Below the pieces are notes generated by a model. It saw only the letters and a program-made list of their open reading frames with translations. It was not told the DNA's origin and searched no databases. From assembly GCF_900624995.1 (NCBI RefSeq), contig NZ_UYXQ01000004.1, positions 1 to 64,000 on the forward strand: 64,000 nucleotides of DNA, in the 5' to 3' direction. Of this stretch, positions 28,743 to 38,559 are shown one piece after another. A program made the translations under genes and the position numbers. Numbering within the stretch: the stretch's first letter is position 1; each line of letters opens with the position of its first letter. The stretch is from Pseudomonas antarctica (GTDB taxonomy: Bacteria > Pseudomonadota > Gammaproteobacteria > Pseudomonadales > Pseudomonadaceae).

Positions 28743-30146
28743 CTAAAGCGCTTGCCGCTCCTGAGGCGGAAGGAAATCGCGATCCGGGTCGTAATCCTTG
28801 TTCAGGTACATTGCCAGATCACTTAAGTCGGCAGGGCTTAACGTCCCTGCCGCTTGTTTAAGCTTGAGCGTGTCGATGATGTAGTCGTATCGCGCGTTGT
28901 TGTACTCACGCACGGCAGCGTACAACTGGCGTTCGGCATTAAGGACATCGGCCGTGTTGCGCGAACCCAGGTCACGGCCCACCTGATTGGCCTTGACCGA
29001 GGCTCGGCTCGAACGAATTGTCTGGCGACGGGCAGTCACTTGCTCGATGTCGGAATTGATCGCCCGATAGAAATTGCGCGTGTTGAGTACCACCTCGCGG
29101 CGCCGGTCCTCTCGCTCGTCTTCACTCTGCGCCAAGCGCTCGGTGGATTCGCGCACTTGCGAACGGGTCATGCCGCCGCTGTACAGCGGGATGTTCAATT
29201 CGACGCCAATGCTGCCTTGCGAGACGCTACCCCGATAACCATCGCGACCAAAATCCGTCGGGTTACTGTAGCCAAAACTGTCGTTGTCACCCTTGCGCCA
29301 GGATGCCACTGCGTCGACGGTCGGAGCATAACCGGCCTTGCGCTGGCGGTTGGTCTGCTCGGCGGCGATCCCCGCGTAGCTGCTGGCCCGCAAGGCCAGG
29401 TTCTGCTGCACCGCACGCCCCACCCACGCTTTGGCATCGTTGGGCCCCGGAAGCTGCACAGGTAGCTGATGCTCAATGCCCTCGATCGAGGCATAGTCCT
29501 GGCGAGTCAAGCGCGACAAGGCGTCATAGACTTTACGCTCTGCCAGTTTGCGGTTGGCATTGGCATTGTCATAGGCAGCCTGGGCATCCAATACATCGGT
29601 GATGCTCGACGCACCATTGTCCAAACGCGCTTGGGCCTGCGCCTGCTGTCGCTTGAGCGCAGCCTCCTCGGCTTTGGATGCCGCCAATAAATCCAACGCA
29701 CGCAAGGTTTCGAAATAGGCCTGGGCCGTGGTCAGAATCAGCCCCTGCTCCTTGGCGCCCAATTCCAGCTCAGCCTGGGATGCAGTGGCCTGCGCCGCTT
29801 CGAGTTGAAACCAGCGGTCGACACGAAACAACGGCTGGTTGAGATTCGCCTGGAACACCGCGGTGTTACGGGTACGGGTTAACCCGGGCTCATCGCGCTG
29901 CAAGCGCACCGCTTCGACGGTGCTGCCGGCGTTGAGGGTCGGCAGCAGCCCGGCGCGGGCTTGCGGCACGCTTTCGCGTCGGGCTTGATAATCGTGACGT
30001 GCAGCGGACAGCTGCGCATCGTGTTCAACCGCCTGCCGGTACACACCGAGTAAATCGGCACGTTCAGCACTGGCATAAGCCAACATCGGGATCAGGGTAA
30101 GCGGGAAGATGAGCGCAACGGCAAAAAGGCGGGAGCAAACAGTCAT
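28743..30146 (-). CDS. T1SS outer-membrane duct (TolC family)
   Basis: 467-residue TolC-like channel, first gene of the secretion operon. The signal peptide ends near LAYAS (residues 22-26). Two repeated halves with long helices follow; conserved pieces include AQAYFETLRALDLL near 145 and VGRDLGSRNTADVLNAERQL near 390, the TolC family N-x-x-D-V-L-x-A-x-x-x-L pattern. Dedicated TolC genes commonly sit beside hlyB and hlyD in Pseudomonas RTX and adhesin loci. The promoter is presumably between 30147 and 30270. Confidence 0.95.
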   Translation of the reverse strand: MTVCSRLFAVALIFPLTLIPMLAYASAERADLLGVYRQAVEHDAQLSAARHDYQARRESVPQARAGLLPTLNAGSTVEAVRLQRDEPGLTRTRNTAVFQANLNQPLFRVDRWFQLEAAQATASQAELELGAKEQGLILTTAQAYFETLRALDLLAASKAEEAALKRQQAQAQARLDNGASSITDVLDAQAAYDNANANRKLAERKVYDALSRLTRQDYASIEGIEHQLPVQLPGPNDAKAWVGRAVQQNLALRASSYAGIAAEQTNRQRKAGYAPTVDAVASWRKGDNDSFGYSNPTDFGRDGYRGSVSQGSIGVELNIPLYSGGMTRSQVRESTERLAQSEDEREDRRREVVLNTRNFYRAINSDIEQVTARRQTIRSSRASVKANQVGRDLGSRNTADVLNAERQLYAAVREYNNARYDYIIDTLKLKQAAGTLSPADLSDLAMYLNKDYDPDRDFLPPQERQAL

Positions 30147-30271
30147 AACTATCCATGTCGAGAGGCTTTACCGATTCAGCTGGACTGATCGGGGCGCGCA
30201 TCCTACGCCTGCCCGCACGCAGCAACAAGGCTGACTTGTAGCTAGTGGCCACTACTCACTCAAAATTCAGG

Positions 30272-30320
30272 CAAAAAAAAACCCGGAAATCCTCACTTGC
30301 GTGGGCCTTCCGGATTTTCT
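30272..30320 (-). terminator. Terminator of the tRNA-Lys transcript
   Basis: On the minus strand, AATCCGGAA and TTTCCGGGTT pair around a loop, followed by nine T residues (A9 at about 30275-30283 on the plus strand). It lies just beyond the 3' end of the tRNA gene. Confidence 0.75.
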
Positions 30321-30333
30321 AAACCGCCAAAAA

Positions 30334-30409
30334 TGGTGGGTCGTGTGGGATTCGAACCTACGACCAATTGGTTAAAAGCCAACTGCTCTACCAACTGAGC
30401 TAACGACCC
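30334..30409 (-). tRNA. tRNA-Lys (anticodon TTT)
   Basis: Minus-strand 76-base cloverleaf with encoded CCA. It starts GGGTCGTTAGCTCAGTTGG, has the anticodon stem-loop TTGGCTTTTAACCAA (anticodon TTT), the T-arm GGTTCGAATCC and the acceptor partner ACGACCC followed by ACCA. Acceptor and anticodon stems pair fully. It sits downstream of queC on the same strand, the order seen in other pseudomonads. Confidence 0.97.
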
Positions 30410-30426
30410 GCTGTGTGGTGGCGCGT

Positions 30427-30454
30427 ATAATACTGATTTCTAAGGATTATTCAA
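30427..30454 (-). promoter_or_regulatory. Sigma-70 promoter of tRNA-Lys
   Basis: On the minus strand: TTGAAT (30454-30449), 16-base spacer, TATTAT (30432-30427), then the GC-rich discriminator ACGCGCC typical of stable-RNA promoters. Predicted transcription start is about ten bases before the mature tRNA. Confidence 0.7.
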
Positions 30455-30472
30455 CACCTTATTTTAAATAAA

Positions 30473-31148
30473 TCAGAAATAACGCGTTGGGTCAGTCATT
30501 CCGGCGGCTTGGAAGCCTTCTGCACGCAGTCGGCAAGCGTCACATTTCCCACAACCACGGCCGGCATTGTCTGCCTGGTAGCAGGAAACAGTCAGCGCGT
30601 AATCGACGCCAAGTGCTATACCAGCCTTCACAATGTCCGCTTTGCTCATGCTCTGCAGCGGTGCCTGGATACGAAACCCCTGCCCCTCTACGCCGGCCTT
30701 GGTCGCCAGGTTAGCCATGCGTTCAAACGCCTCAACATACTCGGGACGGCAGTCCGGGTAGCCGTTGTAGTCGAGTGCGTTAACGCCGATGAAGATGTCG
30801 CGGGCATTCAGCACTTCGGCCCAGCCGAGGGCCAGGGACAGGAACACGGTGTTACGTGCGGGCACATAGGTCAGCGGGATGCCTTCGCTCGGCGCCTCGG
30901 GTACGTCGATGCTGCTGTCAGTCAGGGCCGAGCCGCCGATGCCATTGAGGTTGAGGCCGATCACTTTGTGCTCGACTACGCCCAGGTCATGGGCGACACG
31001 CGCGGCGGCCTCCAGTTCGGCGCGGTGACGCTGGCCGTAGTCGAAGCTCGGTGTAGCAGCTGTAGCCTTGGGCGCGGACCATGGCCACCAGCGTGGCGGA
31101 ATCGAGGCCGCCAGAGAGCAGGATGACTGCAGGTTGTTGATCAGCCAT
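30473..31148 (-). pseudogene. queC: 7-cyano-7-deazaguanine synthase, frameshifted
   Basis: QueC makes preQ0 from 7-carboxy-7-deazaguanine in the queuosine pathway. The N-terminus is in one frame (start complementary to 31146-31148, [19 protein letters not shown], with the PP-loop ATP motif). The rest, from [15 protein letters not shown] to the zinc site [14 protein letters not shown], is in another. The switch is at about 31049: the sequence reads TAC ACC GAGC where two bases (e.g. CT, giving TAC ACC CTG AGC) would restore a 225-residue protein of normal size. Everything else looks intact, so this is either a very recent inactivation or a sequencing error. Downstream of queE by one base. Confidence 0.85.
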
Positions 31149-31149
31149 C

Positions 31150-31797
31150 TCAGCGCCCCGGTTCGTCGTTCCACAGGTATTTGTGCAACTGCAATTGCAG
31201 GCGCACCGGCAGGTTGTCCGCCACCACCCAGTCCGCCAGGTCACGGGCATTCAGGTCGTGATGGCTGGGGGAAAACAGCACCTCGCCTGCGCGACGGTCC
31301 AGGCCGTACTGGATCAGCTTGGAGGCCGCCCAGTCATAATCGTCGCGGGAACAGATCACGAACTTGACCTGATCGTTGGCCGTCAGCAGGTCCATGTTGT
31401 CGTAGAGGTTGCGGTGCGCCTCTTTGGAGCCAGGCGTCTTGAGGTCGACCACGCGACTGACGCGCGGGTCCACCGCCGAGATGTCCAGGGCGCCGCTGGT
31501 TTCCAGCGAAACCTCGTAACCGGCGTCACACAGCTGCTTGAGCAGCGGGATGGCATTGGGCTGGGCCAGTGGCTCGCCGCCAGTCACGCAGACGTAGCGC
31601 GGCTTGAAGCCGGCAACCTGCTCAAGGATGTCGTCGAGGGTACGCACGGTGCCGCCGCTGAAAGCGTAGGCGCTGTCACAGTATTGGCAACGCAACGGGC
31701 AGCCGGTCAGCCGCACAAATACGGTAGGCAGGCCAGCGGTTCGCGTTTCACCCTGCAACGAGTAAAAAACTTCGGTAATACGTAATGTGTCTTGCAT
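31150..31797 (-). CDS. queE: 7-carboxy-7-deazaguanine synthase
   Basis: Radical SAM enzyme that converts 6-carboxytetrahydropterin to 7-carboxy-7-deazaguanine, the step before QueC. It has 215 residues. The start [17 protein letters not shown] is complementary to 31795-31797; an alternative ATG nine bases upstream is less likely. The cluster motif is CPLRCQYC (C-x3-C-x2-C) at about 31-38, and VTGGEPLAQ is the GGE motif of SAM binding. It is the first gene of the queE-queC pair, placed after cpoB on the same strand but separated from it by a terminator. Confidence 0.96.
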   Translation of the reverse strand: MQDTLRITEVFYSLQGETRTAGLPTVFVRLTGCPLRCQYCDSAYAFSGGTVRTLDDILEQVAGFKPRYVCVTGGEPLAQPNAIPLLKQLCDAGYEVSLETSGALDISAVDPRVSRVVDLKTPGSKEAHRNLYDNMDLLTANDQVKFVICSRDDYDWAASKLIQYGLDRRAGEVLFSPSHHDLNARDLADWVVADNLPVRLQLQLHKYLWNDEPGR

Positions 31798-31911
31798 AGT
31801 CGCCACGGGCGTAACAGCTAAACAGGCTGTCCGCCTCCGTCAGGCACTTCGAGGGATTGCGCCAACGCGTCAACCCCAAGAAGCGTGTTTCATAAAAGGG
31901 CGTGGATTCTA

Positions 31912-31944
31912 ACGAAAAAACCCGCGCCAGGCGCGGGTTTCTTC
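31912..31944. terminator. Terminator after cpoB
   Basis: AAAAAACCCGCGCC / GGCGCGGGTTTCTT: an 8-bp GC stem flanked by A6 and T-rich runs. On the minus strand it ends in TTTTTT. It closes the tol-pal operon and separates it from queE. Confidence 0.88.
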
Positions 31945-31962
31945 TAAACGGGGCAGCTTCGC

Positions 31963-32799
31963 TTACAAGCGCTGCAGATCCCGTTGGGCCAACTGGGCAG
32001 CGGACGTTCCCGGATACTGGGCAACGACCTGTTGCAGAATGCCTTTGACCTTGTCGGTATGACCCAGGCGGCGTTCTACGTCGGCAAGCTTGTACAGCGA
32101 ATCAGGCACCTTGGCATGCTTTGGGTACAGCTGGCTGACCTTGGCAAACGCCTGGCCTGCTGCTTGTAAATCACCCTTGGCCAAGCTGACCTCGCCCAAC
32201 CAGTACTGGGCATTGCCCGCGTATTGGCTGTTTGGGTACTTGCGCAGGAAGGCGGTAAAAGCCTGGCTGGCCTTATCGAAATCCTTGGCTTTGATCAGAT
32301 CGAAGGCTGCATCGTAATACAGTTTTTCCTTCGCCGGATCACTCGGTTCGCTGCTGGCCGCAGGGGCTTGGCTGGCAGCCGTTGCCCCCGCTGCGGCACC
32401 ACCGGCGGCGGCGCTTGGCGCACCACCGGCAGAAGAATTATCAGGAGTGGCGGCAGGTGTAACACCGGCTCCAATACGACGATCAAGATCCTGGTATCGC
32501 TCCAGGCCTTCTTGCTTGAGCTGGTTCACTTGGTTCTGCAGAACTTCAATCGCGCCTTGTTGCTGGGACAATTGATCCTGCATGCGTTGCAGCTGGTTGA
32601 ACAGCTCGCCCTGTGCCGAGGGAGCGGACGTAACCGCTCCCCCAGCATAGGCGCCGTTCGTGCCATAACCCGCTGGGGGATAACTGCTCCCGCTATTGTT
32701 ATAGCCAGAGTTGCTATCTTCCACAGGAACCGCAGCCCACACCGCAAGCGGGGCGAGGCTGAGAGCCAATACAGTTAGAGCACGACGGCACGTTCGCAT
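31963..32799 (-). CDS. cpoB: Tol-Pal system coordinator CpoB (YbgF)
   Basis: Periplasmic protein that links the Tol machine to peptidoglycan synthesis at division, 278 residues. The signal peptide ends near AVWAA. A Tyr/Asn/Gly-rich segment precedes the trimerising coiled coil (about 65-110, LQRMQDQLSQQQGAIEVL). An Ala/Ser-rich linker leads to a C-terminal set of TPR repeats (about 160-278, e.g. YYDAAFDLIKAKDFDKASQA). It is last in the tol-pal operon, six bases after pal. Confidence 0.95.
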   Translation of the reverse strand: MRTCRRALTVLALSLAPLAVWAAVPVEDSNSGYNNSGSSYPPAGYGTNGAYAGGAVTSAPSAQGELFNQLQRMQDQLSQQQGAIEVLQNQVNQLKQEGLERYQDLDRRIGAGVTPAATPDNSSAGGAPSAAAGGAAAGATAASQAPAASSEPSDPAKEKLYYDAAFDLIKAKDFDKASQAFTAFLRKYPNSQYAGNAQYWLGEVSLAKGDLQAAGQAFAKVSQLYPKHAKVPDSLYKLADVERRLGHTDKVKGILQQVVAQYPGTSAAQLAQRDLQRL

Positions 32800-32805
32800 G
32801 ACGAA

Positions 32806-33306
32806 TTACTTACGCAGTTCGACGCGACGGTTTTGAGCCCAGGACTGCTCGTCGTGGCCAGTAGCAACTGGACGCTCTTTACCGTAGGAAACCAGTTCCA
32901 GTTGGCCTGGAGCAACACCTTGCAGTACCAGGTAGCGCTGAACGGCTTTCGCACGACGCTCGCCCAGTGCCATGTTGTACTCACGAGTACCACGTTCGTC
33001 AGTGTTACCTTCCAGAACAACGCGAGCGCCGTTAGCTTTCAGGTCCTTCGCGTGAACGTCCAGAGCGCGCATGGCTTCTGGTTTCAGGTCCGAACTGTCG
33101 TATTCGAAGTAGAAAGTGGTGATAGCGCGCAGAGCAGCTTCTTCGCTCAGGGAGCCGTCGACTGCACCAGTGTTAGCGCCGTAACCAGCGTTTGGATCAA
33201 CAGCTGCGCCTTCACCGGCATTGTCGCCGCCTTTAGAGGAGCAACCAACGGCTACGGACAGAGCCAGAGCCAGAGCAGCAAACTTACCAAACTTCAGCAT
33301 TTCCAT
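32806..33306 (-). CDS. pal: Peptidoglycan-associated lipoprotein (OprL)
   Basis: Outer-membrane lipoprotein that tethers the envelope to peptidoglycan, 166 residues. The lipobox is VAVGC (Cys22 anchor). After a Gly/Asn/Ala-rich linker comes the OmpA-like domain: [10 protein letters not shown], then [20 protein letters not shown], the diaminopimelate-binding motif with Asp and Arg. It ends in ELRK. It lies 55 bases after tolB, with an AGGAG-type ribosome site before MEMLKFGK. Confidence 0.97.
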   Translation of the reverse strand: MEMLKFGKFAALALALSVAVGCSSKGGDNAGEGAAVDPNAGYGANTGAVDGSLSEEAALRAITTFYFEYDSSDLKPEAMRALDVHAKDLKANGARVVLEGNTDERGTREYNMALGERRAKAVQRYLVLQGVAPGQLELVSYGKERPVATGHDEQSWAQNRRVELRK

Positions 33307-33361
33307 CGTGAAACTCCTAATGAACCCCAGTGTGTTAAGTACTTCTTTTTGTAGCGCCGCG

Positions 33362-34663
33362 TCAGTTCAGGTAAGGGGACCAGGACGGTTCTCTGACTTC
33401 GCCTTGAGCGGTAGGAAGCGGGAGCCTTACGCGTCCATTAATGGACACGAGCATCAAGACTCCCCGGCCCTGCTGGCGGGTGGCGTAGATTACCATGGTG
33501 CCGTTGGGCGCAACAGTAGCTGACTCATCAAGGTTGGTATCTGTAAGGATTTTTACGGTTCCGCGCTGCAAATCCTGGGCCGCAACCCGGAAATTAGTGA
33601 AGCCATCCTGACGGTGAATCATCACCAACGTCTTTTCATCAGCCGAAAGCTTAGGGTTGGCATTGTAGTTACCAATAAAGGTCACACGTTCTGCGCCACC
33701 GCCACCTACGCTTGTTTTATAGATTTGTGGCTTGCCGCCCCGGTCGGAAGTGAAATAGATGGTCGAGCCATCCTTGCCCCAGAACGGTTCAGTGTTGATG
33801 CCCGGGCCGCTGGTAACACGGCTGATCTGGCGCGAAGCCATGTTCATCACGTAGATGTCCGGGTTGCCGTCTTTAGACAACACGAACGCCAGTCGCGAAC
33901 CATCCGGTGACCACGCAGGTGCACCGTTGAGGCCTTCGAAGTTGGTGATTTGCTCACGACGGCCAGTGTCGATGTGCTGTACGAAAATGCGCGGACGGCG
34001 CTGTTCGAACGACACGTAGGCAATACGCTTGCCGTCCGGCGCGAAGCGCGGCGACAGGATTGGCTCACGCGACTGCAGTAAAGTCACAGCCCGTGCACCG
34101 TCGTAGTCCGAACGCTGCAGCGTGTAACGCGTGTTGTCTACGGAGAAACGCTCAGCCGTTACATACAGCAGACGCGTCGAGAAAGCACCTTTGATACCGG
34201 TGAGCTTTTCAAACGACTGGTCCGATATGTAGTGCGCCATGTCCCGCAGCTGTTCAGCGGTGCCCGATACGCTGCCGGTCAAGACCTGCTGCTCGGTGGC
34301 CACGTTGAACAACGTGTACTGGATCTGCAGGCGACCACCGGCCGGCGTGATGTTGCCAACCATCAGGTACTGGGCGCCTACGGCTTTCCAGTCACGGAAC
34401 ACAACTTCGCTGGCCTGGTTCGGCTGGCTGATCATGTTGCCTTTCGGAATCGGCGCGTAGTAACCGGAGTTGCGCAGGTCGTCGCTGACGATCTGGGCCA
34501 TGTCGTCCGGCAGCACGCTGCCGCCCTGCCAGCCGAACGGTACTACGGCGATCGGGGTGGCCCGATCGCTACCGCTGGTGACCAGGATGTTCTTTTCATC
34601 CGCCGCCGCTATCCCTGCCATACAGCAAATAACGACAAGCATTCCTCGAAGAAGGTTTCTCAC
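33362..34663 (-). CDS. tolB: Tol-Pal translocation protein TolB
   Basis: Periplasmic beta-propeller that binds Pal and TolA, 433 residues. The signal peptide ends near GIAAA. The N-terminal D1 domain (about 25-165) is followed by propeller blades with the repeated SPDG-type motifs ([40 protein letters not shown]). Its start overlaps the end of tolA by four bases (ATGA), indicating translational coupling. Confidence 0.97.
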   Translation of the reverse strand: MRNLLRGMLVVICCMAGIAAADEKNILVTSGSDRATPIAVVPFGWQGGSVLPDDMAQIVSDDLRNSGYYAPIPKGNMISQPNQASEVVFRDWKAVGAQYLMVGNITPAGGRLQIQYTLFNVATEQQVLTGSVSGTAEQLRDMAHYISDQSFEKLTGIKGAFSTRLLYVTAERFSVDNTRYTLQRSDYDGARAVTLLQSREPILSPRFAPDGKRIAYVSFEQRRPRIFVQHIDTGRREQITNFEGLNGAPAWSPDGSRLAFVLSKDGNPDIYVMNMASRQISRVTSGPGINTEPFWGKDGSTIYFTSDRGGKPQIYKTSVGGGGAERVTFIGNYNANPKLSADEKTLVMIHRQDGFTNFRVAAQDLQRGTVKILTDTNLDESATVAPNGTMVIYATRQQGRGVLMLVSINGRVRLPLPTAQGEVREPSWSPYLN

Positions 34664-35733
34664 AAGGCTAGATCCTCAGGTGTGAATGTCATCTTGAATG
34701 AACGATAGGGAGCGAAGTCGCTTGGTTTCATTCCCTGCATCTCGGTCAACCGGCCAATATTCTTGACCGCGGCAACCGCCGAACTGTCGAACGAACCGTC
34801 ACCACTGGACTTGGCCACGCTGACCGAAGTCACCGTGCCGTCCGGCAACATGCCGATCTGCAGCACTACTGTCATACCTTTACGTGCCGAAGGTGGACGT
34901 GTCCAACCCTCTGCTGCCCGTGCCCGAATCAGGTCGTCAAAACTGCCCGCGACTTCATCACCACGTTCATCGGCCAAGGCTTGTTGACGCTGCGGCGTGT
35001 CGGAAAGCAAATCTGCCAAGGCCTGGGCCTTTTTCTCTTCGGCGGATTTACGTGCTGCTTCCTGGGCCTTTTTCTTACTGGCGTCGGCGGCAGCTTTCTT
35101 CTTCGCGTCGTCGGCGACTTTCTTCTTCGCCTCGTCTGCTTCAGCTTTTTTCTTGGCGTCTTCGGCGGCTTTCTTCTTCGCGTCTTCGACTATCTTTTTC
35201 TTGGCGTCTTCAGCGGCCTTTTTCTTGGCCTCTTCTTCGGCCGCTTTTTTGGCTTCTTCTTCAGACTTCTTCTTGGCTATATCAGCCAATTGTTTCTCTT
35301 CAGCCTTTTTAGCTTCGGCAGCTTTGTCGGCTTTCTTGGCTTCATCAGCCTTTTTCGCCTCGTCAGCTTTCTTGGCTTCGTCAGCCTTTTTCGATTCCTC
35401 GGCCTTTTGAGCCGCCTCTTCTTTCTTTTGTTCCGCAGCAGCCTTCACCGCTTCCTGCTCGACCTTCTTCTGTTCCATCTGCTCGACTTCAGTCTGGCGC
35501 GCAGCCGACTTCTGGGCCTCACCCGCAATCTTCTGATTGGTCTGGGTGGTGGCCTGACTTTTCGATTTCAGCTGATACAGGGTCGCCTGCACGATCGGCT
35601 TGGCTGGCGGCAGGTCCGGGGTCATGGCAAAGCTGACGAACAGCATGCCAAACACCAGGACGTGCAGGGCAATTGCCCAGACGCTAGGCCAGAAGAAGCT
35701 TTCCGAGGCGGACGGCTCTCGCTGTTGGTGCAT
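34660..35733 (-). CDS. tolA: Energy-transducing protein TolA
   Basis: Inner-membrane protein that spans the periplasm and carries proton-motive energy to TolB/Pal, 357 residues. One N-terminal helix (about 16-38) carries the His/Ser-type membrane motif. A long Ala/Lys/Glu helix (about 50-245) is built of units such as [18 protein letters not shown], whose number may vary between strains. The C-terminal domain III is [19 protein letters not shown] onward. The start overlaps the tolR stop by one base. Confidence 0.96.
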   Translation of the reverse strand: MHQQREPSASESFFWPSVWAIALHVLVFGMLFVSFAMTPDLPPAKPIVQATLYQLKSKSQATTQTNQKIAGEAQKSAARQTEVEQMEQKKVEQEAVKAAAEQKKEEAAQKAEESKKADEAKKADEAKKADEAKKADKAAEAKKAEEKQLADIAKKKSEEEAKKAAEEEAKKKAAEDAKKKIVEDAKKKAAEDAKKKAEADEAKKKVADDAKKKAAADASKKKAQEAARKSAEEKKAQALADLLSDTPQRQQALADERGDEVAGSFDDLIRARAAEGWTRPPSARKGMTVVLQIGMLPDGTVTSVSVAKSSGDGSFDSSAVAAVKNIGRLTEMQGMKPSDFAPYRSFKMTFTPEDLAL

Positions 35734-36194
35734 CAGGGCGCCTCGGTAATCAAGCCAACGTTACCCACGCCGGCCTTCTGCAGCCCACCCATGGCGCCCA
35801 TGACGGAGCCATAGTCGACCACTTTGTCGCCGCGAATGAACACCTGCGTGTGCTTGCCGCCTTCGTTGCCGGCCCGGATGATCTTGGTCACGGCATCGGT
35901 CATCTGCGGCAAGGTCATGGCCTTGTCCTGCTGTTTCTGGGTATCGACTTCGCTGCCAAGGTTCCAGTAATAGGTCTTGTCAGCTTTGATCGAAATGGTC
36001 AGGACCTGGGTGTTGTTGTCCTGCGGCAAGGCTTCGCTGGAAACCTTGGGCAGATCAACTTTCACGCCCTGATTGAGCATCGGCGCGGTCACCATGAAGA
36101 TCACCAGCAGCACCAGCATCACGTCGATGTAAGGCACTACGTTCATCTCGGCGACCGGCTTGCGCTTTTTGCGAGCTCGAGCGATTAAAGCCAT
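35733..36194 (-). CDS. tolR: Tol-Pal proton channel subunit TolR
   Basis: ExbD/TolR family, 153 residues: one membrane helix (about 19-40) containing the conserved Asp of PYIDVMLVLLVIFMV, which takes part in proton flow, then a periplasmic domain ending in VGLITEAP. It works with TolQ to energise TolA. It begins 14 bases after tolQ. The length is slightly above the E. coli protein but normal for pseudomonads. Confidence 0.96.
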   Translation of the reverse strand: MALIARARKKRKPVAEMNVVPYIDVMLVLLVIFMVTAPMLNQGVKVDLPKVSSEALPQDNNTQVLTISIKADKTYYWNLGSEVDTQKQQDKAMTLPQMTDAVTKIIRAGNEGGKHTQVFIRGDKVVDYGSVMGAMGGLQKAGVGNVGLITEAP

Positions 36195-36208
36195 TGGGAA
36201 TTACCTGC

Positions 36209-36904
36209 TTATTCTTCGCTGGTGTGCACTTTACGGTGCAGGATCGCCTGGAATTCATCGGCGAAGGTGTAGTAACGGCTGATCAAGGTTTCACCACGAG
36301 CGGCAAAACGGTTGTAGGCGATTACTGCGGGGATAGCGGCGAACAAGCCGATCGCGGTGGCGACCAGGGCTTCGGCGATACCCGGGGCCACGGTGGCCAG
36401 GGTCGCTTGCTGGGCCTGGGCCAGGCCGCGGAAGGAGTTCATGATCCCCCACACCGTACCGAACAGGCCGATGTACGGGCTCACGGAACCGACGGTGGCG
36501 AGGAACGGCAGGCTCTGCTCCAGTTTCTCTTCTTCGCGGGAAATCGCGACGCGCATGGCACGGGCCACGCCTTCCATGACCGCTTCCGGGTCAACGCCCG
36601 GTTGCTGACGCAGGCGGGAGAACTCCTTGAAGCCGGCGCGGAAGATCTGCTCGACGCCCGAATCCGGGTCCGGGTTGCTGCCGGCCTGACGGTACAGCTT
36701 GGACAGGTCGATACCCGACCAGAAGCGCTCCTCGAAGCTCTCCAGGGCACGTCGACCGGCACGCAGCAAATTGCTGCGCTGAAAAATCATGACCCAAGAG
36801 GTAACCGATGCGGCTACCAGGATCAGCATCACCAGTTGAACCACAACACTGGCATTGCTGACCAGGCTCCACATGGAGGAATGGTCGACGACGGTAGGTT
36901 CCAC
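36209..36904 (-). CDS. tolQ: Tol-Pal proton channel subunit TolQ
   Basis: ExbB/TolQ family inner-membrane protein, 231 residues with three helices (about 17-38, 138-160 and 172-194). The conserved second and third helices include GLFGTVWGIMNSF and APGIAEALVATAIGLFAAIPAVIAYN. It forms the proton-conducting motor with TolR. It starts one base after ybgC. Confidence 0.97.
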   Translation of the reverse strand: MEPTVVDHSSMWSLVSNASVVVQLVMLILVAASVTSWVMIFQRSNLLRAGRRALESFEERFWSGIDLSKLYRQAGSNPDPDSGVEQIFRAGFKEFSRLRQQPGVDPEAVMEGVARAMRVAISREEEKLEQSLPFLATVGSVSPYIGLFGTVWGIMNSFRGLAQAQQATLATVAPGIAEALVATAIGLFAAIPAVIAYNRFAARGETLISRYYTFADEFQAILHRKVHTSEE

Positions 36905-36905
36905 G

Positions 36906-37361
36906 CTAAATCTCCTGCTTTGATTGTTTACCCGCGCCGCTTACGCCGGCAAAGGCCGCGCGTAGAGCTTCGGGAATGGCCCGGGGTTTCAAACTATTGG
37001 TGCGCACACACGCCACCAGGAACTGCCCCTCACAGAGCAGCGTTGCATCCGTTGCCCGCCTGACTTGCTGTTTAAAGCGCAGGCTGACACGGTTCAATTC
37101 GATTACTTCAGCGCTGACCAACAATTCGTCGTCCAATCGCGCCGGTGCGTGGTAGCGCGCCTCGCTGGAATGCACGACGAATAACAGGTCCTCCCCTGCC
37201 AGCTGGGATTGGGCAAAGCCCAGCTCCCGTAGCCGCTCGGTTCGAGCCCGCTCCATGAACTTGAGGTAGTTGACGTAATAAACGATGCCGCCGGCATCGG
37301 TGTCCTCGTAATAAACGCGACAGCGATGTGCGAACGACTGATCCCCGTTTTGCGCGCGCAT
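36906..37361 (-). CDS. ybgC: Acyl-CoA thioesterase YbgC
   Basis: Hotdog-fold 4-hydroxybenzoyl-CoA-type thioesterase, 151 residues, cytoplasmic, acting on acyl-CoA or acyl-ACP in phospholipid metabolism. The catalytic Asp lies in [18 protein letters not shown] near residue 17. It is the first gene of the ybgC-tolQRAB-pal-cpoB operon; a promoter probably lies in the 139 bases between it and ruvB. Confidence 0.95.
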   Translation of the reverse strand: MRAQNGDQSFAHRCRVYYEDTDAGGIVYYVNYLKFMERARTERLRELGFAQSQLAGEDLLFVVHSSEARYHAPARLDDELLVSAEVIELNRVSLRFKQQVRRATDATLLCEGQFLVACVRTNSLKPRAIPEALRAAFAGVSGAGKQSKQEI

Positions 37362-37500
37362 ACTCTAGTGCTTACTCCTCAGGTTGCCAATCCGGCAGGG
37401 CAACTGTTTTTTCATTCTCTGAAACATTTGTAACGTCTGAATGACGACACCAGCCACTAGGACAGCACAAAGCTCAGATAAATCGACTGGCGTGACCTTT

Positions 37501-38559
37501 TTAATCGTCCACTGCATCGAGGAATTCGTCTACTACAGGCATCTCGCCCAATCGTGACGGAATGTTTAACCCGAAGTGCAAATAGGCATGGCGCGTCACT
37601 ACCCGCCCCCTTGGCGTACGCATGATGTAACCCTGTTGGATCAGGTACGGCTCCAGCACATCTTCAATCGTGTGGCGCTCCTCACTGATCGCCGCCGCCA
37701 GGCTGTCTACGCCCACCGGGCCGCCGTCGAACTTCTCGATCATGGTCAAGAGTAGACGCCGATCCTGGTGATCGAAGCCATGTTCGTCCACATCCAGCAG
37801 GTTCAAGGCCAGATCAGCCACGGCCTTGGTGATATGCCCCTTGGCCCGCACCTCGGCAAAATCACGTACACGCCGCAGCAGACGGTTAGCGATGCGCGGC
37901 GTGCCACGCGCCCGACGGGCGATTTCAAACGCGCCTTCAGGGTCCAGCGGCAAGCCGAGAATGCTCGCCGAACGGCTGACGATGGTGGCCAAATCCGCAG
38001 TGCTATAGAACTCTAGACGTTGAACAATGCCGAAACGGTCTCGCAGCGGGTTGGTCAACATGCCTGCGCGGGTGGTCGCCCCCACCAGAGTGAACGGCGG
38101 CAAATCGAGCTTGATCGAGCGCGCCGCTGGCCCTTCGCCGATCATGATGTCGAGCTGGAAGTCCTCCATGGCCGGGTACAGCACTTCCTCGACGATCGGC
38201 GACAACCGGTGGATCTCGTCGATAAACAACACGTCGTGCGGCTCAAGATTGGTCAGCAACGCCGCCAAGTCGCCCGGACGCTCCAGCACCGGGCCGGAGG
38301 TGGACTTGATCGACACCCCCATTTCATTGGCGATGATCATTGCCAGCGTGGTTTTACCCAGCCCCGGCGGGCCGAAGATCAACGTGTGGTCCAAGGACTC
38401 GCTGCGCCCACGCGCGGCCTGGATAAACAACTCCATTTGTTCGCGCACGGTGGGCTGGCCGATGTATTCAGCCAGGCTCAGCGGGCGGATGGCCCGGTCC
38501 TGGACTTCTTCACGGTCGCGTGGGCCGGTGGCCGCGATTAGACGATCAGCTTCAATCAC
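37501..38559 (-). CDS. ruvB: Holliday junction branch migration ATPase RuvB
   Basis: Hexameric AAA+ motor that drives branch migration with RuvA, 352 residues. Walker A is [11 protein letters not shown] near 64, Walker B is LFIDEIHRL, sensor 1 lies in [11 protein letters not shown], and the arginine finger region is LRDRFG. The C-terminal winged helix ends in [15 protein letters not shown]. It abuts ruvA exactly (stop of ruvA at 38560-38562, start of ruvB complementary to 38557-38559). Confidence 0.98.
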   Translation of the reverse strand: MIEADRLIAATGPRDREEVQDRAIRPLSLAEYIGQPTVREQMELFIQAARGRSESLDHTLIFGPPGLGKTTLAMIIANEMGVSIKSTSGPVLERPGDLAALLTNLEPHDVLFIDEIHRLSPIVEEVLYPAMEDFQLDIMIGEGPAARSIKLDLPPFTLVGATTRAGMLTNPLRDRFGIVQRLEFYSTADLATIVSRSASILGLPLDPEGAFEIARRARGTPRIANRLLRRVRDFAEVRAKGHITKAVADLALNLLDVDEHGFDHQDRRLLLTMIEKFDGGPVGVDSLAAAISEERHTIEDVLEPYLIQQGYIMRTPRGRVVTRHAYLHFGLNIPSRLGEMPVVDEFLDAVDD

